Shown here in pieces: positions 12,181-24,545 of a DNA stretch of 64,000 nt. This DNA comes from Antilocapra americana (taxonomy: Eukaryota; Chordata; Mammalia; Artiodactyla; Antilocapridae). Position numbers and translations under genes: made by a program. Each line of letters starts with the position of its first letter. Positions within the stretch are counted from its first letter, which is position 1. The notes under the pieces were generated by a model, which saw nothing but the letters and a program-made list of their open reading frames with translations, made no database searches and had not been told where the DNA came from. The stretch spans positions 39,063,818 to 39,127,817 of the forward strand of contig ML664161.1 in the NCBI GenBank assembly GCA_007570785.1, written 5' to 3'.

Positions 12181-15054
12181 TGCAATCTGCTGGCCTTCTT
12201 CTGGCACTGCAGTGTACTCACACTTTCCGATATGATATCAGCTTCTGGACCAGGATAAAGAGGGGAATGATGGAGAAGGGCTCTTGGCAGGGTACTGTAA
12301 GGTACTAACCCCTGTGTCTAGTGGTCTTGTGTTGTAGCTGGTGGAGTGAAGCGTGTTCAAAAACTCTTCTCTCTCCCCTTCTTCACACAGAGGGAGTGTG
12401 ACAGGGAAGGTGGATTGTTCAACTAAATCAGGTCCTTTAGAGATCTTTAGGTCTTCTTTTTCTTCTGTTGGTTATCAGCTCAATAAAGATTCAGGAGGGA
12501 CAGTGAGGCCCTCCATTTCAGAGACTGGCTTTGAGTGGTTTGAAACAGCCTCCACCTAATGACTCTGCTGTATTCCTGGAGCCCTGAGTGGCTGTTTAAC
12601 ATTCAGGCTGCGTGGAGCCAGTGAGAGCTCCCAGCAGAGAAGGGAATTAACTGTTTGGTGTATTTTAATAAGTGAGTGAGCAAAGATCATGTGAATCGAT
12701 TATCAATTTGACTAACTTTCTTGCAGGGCTTGTGTAGAAGAATTAAATGCAAACAGACGACATGTTTACCAAAGAGGAATTCACCTTGAAGTGGGTATTA
12801 GGATTCTCGAATGTGATTTTTGTAATGCATTGGAGCTTCTTATCCCCTTTCCTTATTTCTGTCAAGAACATGTGTTGGAAATGAAGGTGGAAATCACTTA
12901 AGTCTGATTAGATCCAGGGCCAGCATACAGAGGACCTGTTCCTCTGGGTACATTTGAGACCCATCCTATCCTGGTATCTTTCTCTTAGTTCAGAGGTTAC
13001 TGCCAGAGCCCAGGGCTCTAGGGACACTTGAGGATGATGTTAAGTTGGTAGTGACAATGGATGGGGTGCCTGCCCTTCAGACCGGTCCAGTTTATTCCAT
13101 TGTACTTGCTTGAGGAAGACAGACAAGATATGACACCAAAAAGCTGACCTGCACTAATTTTACCTCCAGGATGCTTGCTGCTTGAGAAAAACTGGAAAAA
13201 AAGACTTGGAGGGAGATTTGACTCTGGTGCTTCCCTTGTCTTCTTCTTTCTTATCCATCCTCATTCTTGGCTTTCTAAGAGGGAAGCACAGCTGTTTATA
13301 TATTCATGGCTGGTGAACATTGTTCCCCTGAGAAGGCTGCTTGGGGAGAGATCTACTGGACCTGTGAGAGTGGAAGGGACCACGCCTTTGGCTAACCATT
13401 TTACCTGAGCCGGCATCTAGGAAAATGTTCCCCCTTTGTCCATGGGAACATCTCTGATGGTACCCAACACAGGTGTGTATTAACCTGTCTGTTACTTACT
13501 CCTATTCTCTGAGCATATTGCCAAACCCATAGAGGCTGCTCAGTCATTACTGTTGAATGACTGAATGAATAACTGCTTATAGCTCTGAAGTGATAAATGT
13601 CCTTTTGAAAAATTTTTAACTGTTGGGCCTTTCCAGGTATTCCTATTTCTGAGTTCTGTTGTCAAGTGTTAGCTTTTGAGTGATTGTCCAGTTGAATTTT
13701 AAAAGTCCCAGGATCTCATGTTGTATTTCATTATTATTGGGTTAAGAAACTGGAAGACGGGAAGCTTACTGGGCTCAAGGAGGAGACACTGATCTTAATA
13801 AAACATGAGAATTGAAGTGACAGTGACATGTTGCATTCTTTATATCTTCAAGAAGTGTTTACAGATCACCCAAAGCAGCCAGTTCATAGTAAAGTGATGA
13901 AAGATCAGAGAGGAGTTTGGAAAAATAATGGAGAATGGTTGTTGATTTTACTGATGAGTGAAGTAATAGATGTCCTTTGCAGGGCTGGCTGTAAACAGTG
14001 GGAAGGGTCAGGGTTTGGGACCCTCTGTCCTTTTATCAGCATCCTCTGCAGCTGCTGGGGCCCCTCACCTCAGGTCTCCCAGGCTGCCGCAGTAAGGCCC
14101 CAGAGGCTTGGCTCCATTTCCTGGCTCTTTCCCACCCCATGTATCAGACTCACTAGACTTGTGCCTGCCTCCCCAGGGCTTGCTTGGTTGACCAAACTGC
14201 TTGTATTTGATGAATTAAATTGTAGTAAGACCTGAAGGTTTGGTATTTTACTTTCTGGGGTTATTTGCATTTTAACTGGGTGCTCATGGACTCCTGGATT
14301 AGCTCAAAGAAGTAAATTACTGATGCTTGAATTTCCAATAGGCAAGTCAAGGAGGCAGATATTTTTCTCAGATTTCTGTTCCAGTGTCATCCCTCAAATC
14401 ATGTGAATGGGCATAGCATATTTCTTTGCTTCCCTCATTTCTGCTGCTTCTTCTGTGTCCTTTTCTTCTTTTTCTTCCTTCTTCAATTCCTCTTTTACTC
14501 TGGTCTGAGTAGATTCTGGCATCAGAAGCTATGCTCAGTACTGTGCTGTGATGAAAGTGTTTGGAATGTCTCTGGTCATAGATTGGACTGTAGAACAGGG
14601 GTAGCTGTAAGAGAGCTGGCAGAAGGAAACTCTGAGACTGAATGCTTTGGAATTCGGATGTAGCCCTTCTACATCGCCACGACCTTTGTATCTTGGGAAG
14701 TTGAGAATGTCTGCGGTTTCCTGCTTCCTAACATGGAAGACTCTTATGTCAAGGAGTTCAGTCATCGTATCTCTGTGGAAGACAGAATCAGAGAATAAGG
14801 TTAAGTGCAGCAGCAACAGACATAAGATTATCATAGAAGGAAAACCTCAGGATCAGTGAGATTTGGATGAATGGTTGTGAGAGGCAGTGATAGCATCACC
14901 ATTTCAGTAGCTGTTTACAAAGTGTCACCTTCATTTTCTATGGTTACATAAAATTATGACTGGAAGACCGGGGTCTTGGTTGGCATTGGAAAGCTATAGA
15001 GGCCCAAGTTACTTCAGTGATTTTATTATTTCTGCTAATCAGTGAATGGCATAC
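12181..15054. other. Repeat-poor unique stretch, no gene recognised
   Basis: Nothing assigned over 2.9 kb. The 135-codon open frame at 13828-14235 shows no domain, has no flanking splice signals I trust, and overlaps open frames on the other strand, as expected from a locally higher GC content. Confidence 0.5.
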
Positions 15055-15385
15055 TCTAGATCTACTCAAACCACTGCACAGTGGTTGCTGAGCTTTATGA
15101 AATGTGGCTAGCCCAAACCGAAATGTATCCCAGGTATAAAATATATACACTGGGTTTTTGAAAACTTTGTTAAAATAGAGGAATGTCAAATATATTGTTT
15201 TATTTAATATGGATTATAATATGTTTATAATATTTTTGACATATGGGGCTAAATAAAAGATACTGTTCAAATTTTCAGTCACTTATTGTGCGTTTTTCCC
15301 ATGTAGTCACTAGAAGCTGTAAGATCACATATGTGGCTCTCATTTGTAGTAGGCATTGTATTTCCATTGGACAGGACTGATGTGA
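15055..15385. mobile_element. hAT-like non-autonomous DNA transposon remnant
   Basis: The right end carries tttccattggacaggactg at 15361-15379, the same type of terminal inverted repeat as the copies at 32133-32347 and 54999-55322. The interior includes the gaaatgtggctagcccaaac and cacatatgtggctctcattt stretches that I associate with an old mammalian MER-type element. The left end is eroded and the family is not assigned. Confidence 0.6.
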
Positions 15386-16282
15386 ATTCTGCACATTTTC
15401 AGTGCACAGATTGTCTTTAAACATTGAAAAGATCTTGTCATATCTTATATTCGTCTATCTTGCTGGATAAGTTTCATAATTATTCCCAAAGTTTGCTTTC
15501 TTATCAGTACAAGGGCTCTGGTGACAGGGATGTCATTTCCTGTAAATGTCTGGGGACACAGCACCTCTGGGTGCGCATCGAAGATGTGTGCTCAGGAGGA
15601 CTTGATGAGGCTCTCTCTCCTCGAGGGAGTGGTGTGGGAACTTTAAAATACAGGCTTTTGCCTGTGAATATTTTTCTTTTTTTCTTAAAGAAAGCATCCT
15701 ATTTTGCATTCTACAAGAAAAATTATCTCCTTAACAAAGACACTAAGAATTCCTTAGATTACCAGTGAAGGGTGAGAGAATCTCACCTTGAGACAGAGTT
15801 CAGATCCTCATTTCTATTCAGGCTCTCTTCTCTGCTATAGGTCATTCAAATTATTACCTGCCTAGATAGCCAATTAGGCTATAAGAGTTATGCTGTAATC
15901 TCTGTGTATTACTTAAGATTGGATTTGGTTGAAGGAAATAATAAAACCCAACAAACAGAGGCTTTCCAAAGATAGTGGCTTACATCCTCTCTCCTGCATA
16001 AAACATGGTGGGGTGAGTCCCGAGGTACGGCAGTGGCTTTGTTCCACTCTGTCCCTAGGGACCTAAGCTGCTTTTAGCTCCTACTCTGCCGTCACTCATG
16101 TGACTCTTACACATTCCAGAAGGTGGAGAGGGGAAGGAAAGAACAGAAGAGATGAGGGGCAGGGTTTGTGCAATAGTTGTTCTTTAAAGTTTCAAAACTC
16201 AACAAGTGCACTTATATCCTATTGGCCAGAATTTGGCCCGAGTGGCTATGAGCTAAAATTCCTGTGGCTATGAAGGGAAGAT
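15386..16282. other. Mostly unique sequence
   Basis: No exon seen. 15950-16140 may be an old interspersed repeat (gatagtggcttacatcctct). The 114-codon frame at 15424-15768 has no recognisable domain. Confidence 0.45.
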
Positions 16283-16342
16283 GGGTTTCCCTGTTGGCTC
16301 AGATGGTAAAGAATCTGCCTGCAATGCAGAAGACCCAGGTTG
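16283..16342 (+). mobile_element. Bov-tA-type SINE head fragment
   Basis: Only the first 60 bp of the element are present (gggtttccctgttggctcag through the anticodon-stem-derived region to agacccaggt). Similarity ends abruptly in the middle of the B-box region, so the copy is 3'-truncated, unlike the usual 5' truncation. A later deletion is the simplest explanation. Confidence 0.85.
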
Positions 16343-16638
16343 AAACACAGACAGAATGGGTACTGTGGGACAAATATAGTCTCTATACCTTGTTACCCAT
16401 ATAAGCATTTTTTTTTTATCAGTTAACATACTATATTGCTTTAGAGAGTTCTTTCATATAGTTACCTCATACAGCTCCATGTATAAAAGCAGGAAAGCCT
16501 GTTACATGTTTGGCCCTGATCTTCTAGAAAAGCCAAGTTATTTCTGGAAAATAGTTGCCATACATGATATAATAATAATAACACTTTACATGGGAGAGGT
16601 ATGTGGCTGTTTACCTGTGAACCTGATTTTTTGCACTT

Positions 16639-16799
16639 AGAATGCCAGGTTAGTTGAATGGCATCACTGACTTGATGGAGATGAGTTTTAGCAAGCTCCA
16701 GGAGTTGGTGATGGACAGGGAAGCCTGATGTGCTGCAGTACATGAGGCTGCAGAGTCAGACACCTCTGAGCGACTGAACTGAACTAATAGGATGCCAGG
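16639..16799 (+). mobile_element. BovB 3'-end fragment with target-site duplication
   Basis: About 140 bp of BovB 3' end (catcactgacttgatggaga to gagcgactgaactgaacta). It is flanked by agaatgccagg at 16639-16649 and aggatgccagg at 16789-16799, an 11-base duplication with one mismatch. This is a very short retrotransposed 3' end. Confidence 0.88.
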
Positions 16800-17301
16800 A
16801 TCTTGACAGTAATAGCATGGTGGGGCTGACCTGGTCCCTGTTAATATGTAAAGGTTCTTTACTATGGGAACTAATGATTAAAACAAAAGAATTTTCTGAG
16901 CATGCCTGAATTCACCCCTCAGAATGAGAAATAGATGTTCTTGGCATGGTTACTTGCTTAAGCCTAGGCCAGGCAATCCTGGGCACAGCTTCCAGGCTGA
17001 TGGGACTGATGCGCCATATGCCTTCTATTATCATGAAGACTTGAGGGCCTGAGAAAAGGAATCTGTGTGTGTTCATCCCTGCTGTCAGTGTATTGTTCTG
17101 GGTTCTCTCACCAAGCTTGTGGCATTGCCACTAGAGAGGAGATCCATAATAGAGGTCAGTAAGGTTTCAGTGGAACCTTCCTTTTTGTTTATATTTGACT
17201 TTCCTTTAGCAGTTGGTTTTCCATGTATACTGGTTGCTTTTCAAAAAGTTTCCCATAATTCCATGGTATTTCCAAAATTTGAACTTCCTTTTCAATGGGA
17301 G

Positions 17302-17778
17302 TGTTAGGTAGTTAGAATAGGAAACAGGAGTCCAAAGTGGCGGTGGCTAGAAGACAAGGAAGGGAAAAGCCAGCGAAAATAGAACAAGGAAGGTCCGAGG
17401 ACCTGAGTGAGAACTGCAGGTAGAACAGCACTCCTGTCTAAGCCCAGTTTGCATAGGACAGGCCCAGGGAGCAGAAATAAACATATAAAATAGGAGCCAA
17501 AGCGCTCATTCTCTCTCTCTCTCTTCTGCACCTCGAACATGGACTCTCTCTCTCCCACGCACTGCGGTGTTCTTCTCTTCACGGCCTTGGGTCGGCATGC
17601 CCTCACGCTTCAAGGATGAATTCTCTGGCTATCATCTTCTAAATAAAATAGAGCTGTAACACTGATTTATTTAAGAGCTATGATACAGTCTGTCCAGACC
17701 CCAGAGCTGTGACCCGCCGAGGGCGTCAATGTCGGCCACTCCAAATATTTGTTGTGACGAGACAAGGACAGAGGAACA
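17302..17778 (+). mobile_element. Probable solo LTR of an endogenous retrovirus
   Basis: The segment has LTR architecture. It starts TGTT and ends AACA, has a TATA box (tataaaata, 17484-17492), a CT-rich stretch, and a polyadenylation signal AATAAA (17642-17647) about 155 bp downstream of the TATA box. This implies a compact U3-R-U5 order. It is richer in CpG than its surroundings. No internal retroviral region adjoins it, so it would be a solo LTR left by recombination. I could not identify a flanking 4-6 bp duplication, so the exact ends are uncertain; it resembles class I LTRs of cattle from memory only. Confidence 0.6.
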
Positions 17779-18067
17779 AACCCTTGCATGACATCTACAC
17801 TCACCTAAACCCAGGAGTTTCTTGTTTCCAGTTTCATCCAAAAGACTAGATATTTTTTTTACTGAGCACTCTGTTAAAGGATCAGCTTTACTTTTTCGAC
17901 TTGGTGAGATGATTTTCTTTTCACAAATTATTTCATTAAAACTTTGGTGAAATAATGATCCTTTAATGTTAGAAAAGCATATTTATAGCTCCTTTGAAAG
18001 GTCCTCAATTAAACAAATTTGTATGATTTTCCAAGCTTTGCACACACTTTATTTATTGTAGTACATG

Positions 18068-18290
18068 TTGAGAAAGCACATGGAATTTGGAGTTAGACTA
18101 ATTTTGGTTTGAATACTCTATTTTTATTAGCTTTGCCATTTTTACTAGCTGTGTGGCCTTGGTCAAGTCACTGAACTGTTCTGAGTCCTAGCTGCAAAAT
18201 TATTTTCCTGACATCCATCTTGCAGGGTTATTATGAAGAGGTAAGTAATCTATGTAATGTATTAATGTAACTCTTGGTATTAAAAAGAAG
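18068..18290 (+). repeat. MIR SINE remnant, sense
   Basis: Sense-order MIR hallmarks: ggaatttggagttagac, the core-region stretch actagctgtgtggccttggt, then ttgcagggttattatgaaga. Decay is typical for this ancient element. Confidence 0.78.
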
Positions 18291-20944
18291 CCCAGTAAGC
18301 TCTATTGTTATTCATTTAGACATCAGATCCTACTCCACACAGTGCTATAGATTTTTTCCAGTTTACACTGTCATATTCCAAATGAATATTATTTGTTGTG
18401 AGTTAGAAGCCTCACATTTCTTTCTTGTACCTTCTTTCCACCCTTTATTTCTTGTTCCCTTGCTTCTTTTTCCCCTTTCTCTCTCTTTTTTTTAAATCTC
18501 CCATTTCCTCCTGTCTCATTCTAGGTATAAAAATTCTATTAATTTTGCCCCACTGATTTAGTATTTTTCTTATCACAGCACCCCTCTGATGATTACAGGC
18601 TAGGACTCCATAACAGGATTTCAAACCTGAAGAATGTCAAATCATCCTTTGATTTCATTCAGCTGTAATTGTCAGTTTACATTTGATGACTTCATGATGT
18701 AGGGGTTAAGCTGGGTGAAACCCAGGTTTGGGTTTTCTCCTTGTATTGATACTAGGCTGTTGATGAGAGGATCAGATCCTGAGCCTCTAGCACTCTCCTG
18801 CTTCTTGTTTCTTTGCCTTGGGGGTTGGGAAAGCAACCAGCAAGTCAAGGCAATGGAGGGAGCAGGGTAGGTGTAAAGAGCATGAGCCCAGGCTCTGCAG
18901 AGTCCTGTTGCTAGGCAACAGAATGCATGGAGCAGACACATCCATATGCCTGCTAGCATCCTGTTGTCCTAGCAACAGAACATTTGGGTGGAGAACTGGA
19001 GGAAGAGGAAAACTGGGTTCAAATTACTTAAAGTTCCCCAGATCCTAGGATACTCCCAGGCCTGAACCCCATGCATTCATTGTCTTATTTTTCTCTCATT
19101 CACTGAAGCTGAGGGTTCCATGTTTTTTCCTGAAATTCATCATCCAGCATTTGTAAGAGGTCTTTCCTCAGAGTTGCACATTACCCAAGTCACATGACAG
19201 CTCATTAGAGCCTATCCACCTCCAAGCTCTCTGGTGATCTGCATGGCAGGGCCTAGTCTATGGAATTTATAAAGGATCCCTTGCTCTAAGTGCAGCCCTG
19301 TGGGACAGAAATTAAATGCTCACTTGTACGGAAATTGAAGTTCTGGTTGTTTGGTGTGTGTAATGTTGCTAAGTCATTACCATCAGCTCTAAGGCTGTCA
19401 CTGTGAACTTTTCAATTAGTTACAAAGACTAAGGAAAAAGACAGGATAGGATGCCTTCTTTCTCCTTTTGAGCTCTGTGATGTTCAGGAGCCACAAATCA
19501 CACTTGACCATATTCCAGAAGCCTTGGGGTCATGCCTTCTGCATCCTAAATTCTTCATTTTTAGGTGCTCCATCCCTACTATGGGTCCTGGCACATGGTA
19601 GATGAATTTATTAAATGGGTGATCTGGGGACAGGCACAATGTGATACTGAAAGTGAAAATACTTTGAAACTGTTCTGTGCAGTGTATAAATTGGTTAGTT
19701 AGTGTTCTTGCATGCCGGGCTCTAATCCTGTGTCCTTGGTTCCGGAAACCACTTCCTGCCTCTAGGTTGGTGGCTGCATTCTTACTGTGTTCTCTCAAGT
19801 CTTACGCCTTGTGTTGAAGATCTGTCATGCCCAATTTCTTATGGTTAAGGCCTTAGTTTTTCCTGTCTGCCCCAGAGAACTTGTATACTAGCCCTATGGC
19901 TGAGGTTCTGCCTCCAGGTTTCAGATCTTTCTAATACTGCCAGTTGGTTCTTCTTCATTCTGCCTTATCTTAGGACTGCCACTTCTGTCCCACTGTTTTA
20001 TTTGAAATTGCAGGGCTCTGAGACAGTTTACCTGTCCTTGTTCCCACCTGTTGTCTGTTATTGCTTCTTCTGTGGATGCTTGATATTCCCCTGGGGAAGT
20101 ACTTAATTGTAGATCTTTCTCCATTGTAGTTAGTCCTGCTATTTGCGGTGTATCTGGCGAGACTATTTCTAGTCATTTTGTTTTATATTATGATAACAAT
20201 TTTGACCTCCTACCCACCAACCCCCACTTTACTTCCATTGTCCTTCATAGGAGATCATGCAATCACTAGGAAAACAAAACACGATTTGTCTACATTATAA
20301 ACTAGCTGAGTACTTTTTTTTTTACTGCTTTCCACTATTATTTAATTTTTCATAGTAAGTATATATGCCATTAGATGTAGGGAAAAACCCAATGTTTAAA
20401 AAAAATCCTATTCAATGTCTAGCACAGGATTAAGCACATAGTAGTCAAATAAGATATGCTTTCTGAATTAAATTGAATGTAGATTTTAATATTTACCAAT
20501 GAGATTGAGATAGAACTTTCTTTTGCTAAACTTTTGAATTTCTTCCAGTGTGGAAGTTGCCAGCATATGGCCCAGGATATCAATAAAACGATTAGGGTCC
20601 TAAATAGCAGAGAAGAGACTAGTTCTCTTTAAATGGTACATTTTCTTTATACCAGCTTTACATTTGGGTTCTATATGCCCTGAATCGGTGCACATTTTCC
20701 CATATTTGTAATGGAAACTACTGATATTCTAGTCCAAACATGCCTGGGTGATTCTCTCAAATAGCCATAATGGGACCCCTGCCACAGATATCTGCATGTG
20801 AGCATAAGACGATGTGTCTGGAGTTAGTAATCCTGGCAGGCTGGAAAGTCAATGGCCCATTCAAGGGAAATCTTCCTTTAGAAAAATTTGAAAGTTGTAT
20901 AAACCATATCAAATCAATCTACACAATAAATATCTTCTGAGTTA

Positions 20945-20945
<1 letters not shown>
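18291..20945. other. Repeat-poor unique stretch
   Basis: No gene supported. It contains a pair of RFX X-box-like sites (18907-18976), listed separately. Minus-strand frames of 67-104 codons at 19484-20176 have no known domain. Confidence 0.5.
18824..18982. promoter_or_regulatory. Candidate cluster of RFX X-box-like sites
   Basis: GTTGCTAGGCAAC at 18907-18919 and GTTGTCCTAGCAAC at 18963-18976 fit the bipartite RFX X-box pattern (GTNRYC, 0-3 spacer, RGYAAC). A weaker palindromic relative, GTTGGGAAAGCAAC, is at 18824-18837. RFX proteins bind such sites at ciliary and MHC class II genes. The match is to a motif only. No promoter or gene start is visible beside it, so function is inference. Confidence 0.4.

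Positions 20946-20974
<29 letters not shown>
20946..20974. repeat. (TG)n microsatellite
   Basis: Uninterrupted TG run of about 14 units. It makes spurious CVCVCV and HTHTHT open-frame ends on the two strands. Confidence 0.97.
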
Positions 20975-20976
<2 letters not shown>

Positions 20977-23672
20977 TCAATTCAGAGTTGGAGCAGGGTG
21001 GAGACATTGTTACTACTTTGGCAAGGATTATATTATGGTGCTGTTGACCTGGGGAGGAGCAGAGGGAGAGAAGTTTTCCTATCTTAACTTTCTTTGTGTT
21101 AACATTAAAGCCCCTTCTGGAGGACTCTATTTTGCAGAAGAGTGCTTGGAAGAAGTAGAGCTGATCTATTGATACATAACAAGACTCTTTCATTCAGTGC
21201 TAATATACATACAAAGCTGGTATGTATGTATTCACTCCAAAGAATTTGACCAGTGTAGCTGGAATCTGCCCTGTTTTGAAAGGTCTGTTCTGCCATTCAG
21301 GGGAAGGTGTACGGCTCAAGTTCACAGTTTCTGTCTACATATCACCACCACAATTTCACTGAAGAAAGTGCCCTACACAACCTCACGTTCTTGCCTCTTA
21401 AATGATGAAGAAAATTCAAGCTTACGAAATACAATTTTAAAAAAGGTTTCCATCATTCTTATCATCAACAGCTATAAAACAAACAAAGGTTTCTCTTTCT
21501 CTGTTTCTCAGGAAATTAAGACTCCTCAGAGTTATGAGGAGGAATCAGAGATGAAGGCCAGGGAACTCTCTGAGTCCTCCAGGTTGATGAGAACCACATG
21601 CCGTCCCCCTGGCTGGGAGCATATTGTAGCTTTGCAGTCTGGCAGTAGGATGAAGTGCTGCTCTGGAAGATCCTGCATTCCTTCCCACGTCCTGCTCTAC
21701 AGGCTCTGGGTGTGCAGACAAAGCTCTGCACTGCTCACCTCCAAAACAGCTCTCTAGGAAGCACTTGGTGGGGTAGTACTGCTGGACTTCATGATTTGAA
21801 GATCCTGGCAGATTCCTATGTCCTTGAAACTCAAATTTTATAGGCGATTTCATGTGATACTCTTATTATGATGCAGGTATAATATGGAACAGCTGCTGCT
21901 GTGGGATCACCCACAAAATGTGACCCTATCCCCTTGGAAATGCCTCCATGTACCTTGGGGATGAGCTTGACTTGTTCTCTGTGCAGCTCCTGGAAAATGT
22001 GACCACCTTGCTCCTTGTCACAGTTCGACTGTGGCTGTAGTACATGCTGGAGATCACTGTCCATCTTGCAGTGACTGTCTCCTGATTCTTATATGAAAAA
22101 ATCTCCAGTTCATTCATCACTCATCAATCATTTCCCTCAGTGACTCATCTTCTGAAAGTTTCATTCCTTAGTCCCCTTTTCTGAGGCTGGTAAATAGCAT
22201 GTCATTCCAGCAAAAGGCAGAGGGGGCGGCAGCCCATCTGGACCCTCAAGTTTGATTTCATATTTATGAAACAGCTTAAATGTCAGTTTGAGTGAAAAAT
22301 GACACCTTCTCCAGCTTCTCACATTAGTGCCTGTGGCTGCCACTGAGTGTTTCTTGCTTTCTCTTTTTAAAAGCAGCTCATGGCTTCCTTACTTGGTTGT
22401 GCTAAGGTAGGGATGGAAAAGGGATGGGTGGATGCATAGATGGGTGGATGGCTGGCTGAGATCACAATTATGTATTACCACCAGAGAGGAGAATAGAAGT
22501 TGGGGAAAACAAAGCAAAGACCAAATAAAAGAAATACTCTGGTTGGTTTTTGGGGAGTTTGATTAATGATGAGGATCTTGAGATAGTCTTGTGAAAGTGA
22601 TATAGAAATTTGGAAAATAAGGATCTTGAGAAATATCATCTATAATTCTACTACATTAATATTTGTATTGACAACCTGGATATATCTCTCCCAGTTCATT
22701 TTTTCAGTGTACATGTAGTTTCCTAATGTTCAAGACAAAAATGTGCATTTAAGGAACCTGGGAACCCAGAATTTAGAAAAATTATATTTCGGGCTGAAGG
22801 AGGGGTTGGATAGAGGCAGTTGAGCTTATAAGTGAATGCCTTCTGTGTAGTCTCTACATGTTCTCCTGGGGGTTTAAGACACTTGTTAATGAGAGATTTT
22901 CCTCTTGCTGGAAGGCTAGGGAATTTGTGCAGCATTGAAACTGATCTTGTGAGAAATGCATATAGATTTGGTAGTCGAAGTGTAAATCTGGACCTGCTCC
23001 TACCTGGGTCATCTATGTTCCCTGGGAGCACTGACAGAATGGAGGCGGGGAGCACTGCTGGAGCCTCAATGGGTTCTGAGTATTGTCTGGATAAGTGAAC
23101 TACCTTTCTTCAAACACTAAGTGGGGTGGTGGGGGAAAGCCTAAGGTACAAGCATCTTGAGAAACAGAAAAAGGGTCAGCTGACTTAATGAGAAGTCTTA
23201 AAAGAACATTCTAGTAGAAGGCAAACGAGAGCTGCAAAACAAGCTAAGGAGCAAATGGAGAACAGTGGTGTCAGTAAGTCTGGCAGGAGTGATGTAGTCA
23301 CAGGAGAGATTAAGTTCTAGCAGAGGTCCAGGTGAGAGCAGCCCCCACCCTGGGGAATGGCCTCAAGCAGTCCAGATACAGGAGTTCTAAGAGGGAAATC
23401 CCTTCCCAAGAGACTGCCTGGTTGGTCCTTAGAGGTCCCTTCCTGCAGACTTGCTGAAATGCACTGTATGAGTCAGAGCCTTTGTGGGAAGAGTGCCTGG
23501 GGCACCAGCAGATCCTGGGAGAGATGCTGAGTCACAGATGATTGGTGGGACAGTGGGAAGCTTTGGTCTTCAGTTTGATTATTTTTTCCAAGCAGAGGCC
23601 TTTGGGTGGGAGCAAAGTGAAATGCTTCACCAGGTTTATGACATAGAACTTTGCCTTCTCTAGAAGGTTACC
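20975..23672. other. Repeat-poor unique stretch, no gene recognised
   Basis: The 186-codon frame at 21197-21757 is crossed by several antisense frames and has no domain. 22400-22450 contains a short imperfect gatgggtg-type tandem. Nothing else assigned. Confidence 0.5.
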
Positions 23673-24145
23673 ACTGCCCTGCTACTTTGCCAAAAAAGGT
23701 CCATCTAGTCAAGGCTGTGGTTTTTCCAGCCATGTATGAATGTGAGTTGCACTATAAAGAAAGCTGAGCACCGAAGAATTGATGCTTTTGAACTATAGCT
23801 GTTGGAGAAGACTCTTGCCCTTGAACTGCAAGGAGATCCAACCAGTCTAAATCAGTACTGAATATTCATTGGAAGGACTGATGTTGAAGCTGAAACTCCA
23901 ATACGTTGGCCACCTGATGCAAAGAGCTGACTCATTTGAAAAGACCCTGATGCTGGGAAAGATGGAAGGTAGGAGGAGAAGGGGACGACAGAGGAAGAGA
24001 TGGTTGGATGGCATCACTGACTCAATGGACATGAGTTTGGGTAAACTCTGAGAGTCGCTGATGGACAGGGAGGCCTGGCATGCTGCAGTCCATGAGGTTG
24101 TAAAAAGTCGGACATGACTGAGTGACTGAACTCAACTGTCCTGCT
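23673..24145 (+). mobile_element. BovB LINE 3' fragment (copy C) with target-site duplication
   Basis: About 450 bp of sense BovB, from the ctactttgccaaaaaaggtc region to the tail gagtgactgaactcaact. It is flanked by actgccctgct (23673-23683) and actgtcctgct (24135-24145), an 11-base duplication with one mismatch. The only coding trace is the C-terminal [19 protein letters not shown] stretch (open frame 23869-24051). The tcaact ending is a mutated version of the usual gaactgaact tail. Confidence 0.93.
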
Positions 24146-24393
24146 GTGATGGGGTAAGTGGGAAGCAAGGAAACTCCACTTGAGTCTGTAGGTGGGTAAT
24201 GAGACCCCGCAATATTGGGACTTTTAGACCTGTTAATACACATCTTTTTTACTGGGGTTTGAATATATTCCAAACTAGTGAAATGAACTAACTAGAGGGA
24301 GGAAATGAGGCTTTTTTCTTATTATCTCTGTTTGTCCTTCCAGATTTTCTTGTACCCTTTGGCTTAGATTATAATTTATTTAAGCACTGCTTT

Positions 24394-24537
24394 TTTAAAA
24401 ATTAAGAGCTTAGTCATTCAGTCATGTGCAGCTGTTTATGATCCCATGGACTGTAGCCCACTGGGCTCTTCTGTCTATGGGATTCTCAAGGCAAGAATAC
24501 TGGAGTGGGTTGTCATGCCCTCCTCTTTAAAAATTAA
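24394..24537 (-). mobile_element. Truncated Bov-tA-type SINE, antisense, with perfect target-site duplication
   Basis: About 120 bp of SINE 3' half on the minus strand (body gcaagaatactggagtgggt, tail region tagtcattcagtcatgtgca). It lies between two exact copies of tttaaaaattaa at 24394-24405 and 24526-24537. The tRNA-derived head is missing, so the insertion was 5'-truncated. Confidence 0.93.
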
Positions 24538-24545
24538 AATAATAT

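Noticed and set aside
20942..21193. Periodic CVCVCV/HTHTHT peptides
   Set aside because: Direct translation of the TG microsatellite.
21197..21757. 186-codon plus-strand open frame
   Set aside because: Overlapped by several antisense frames, no recognisable motif and no splice or promoter context. I treat it as fortuitous.
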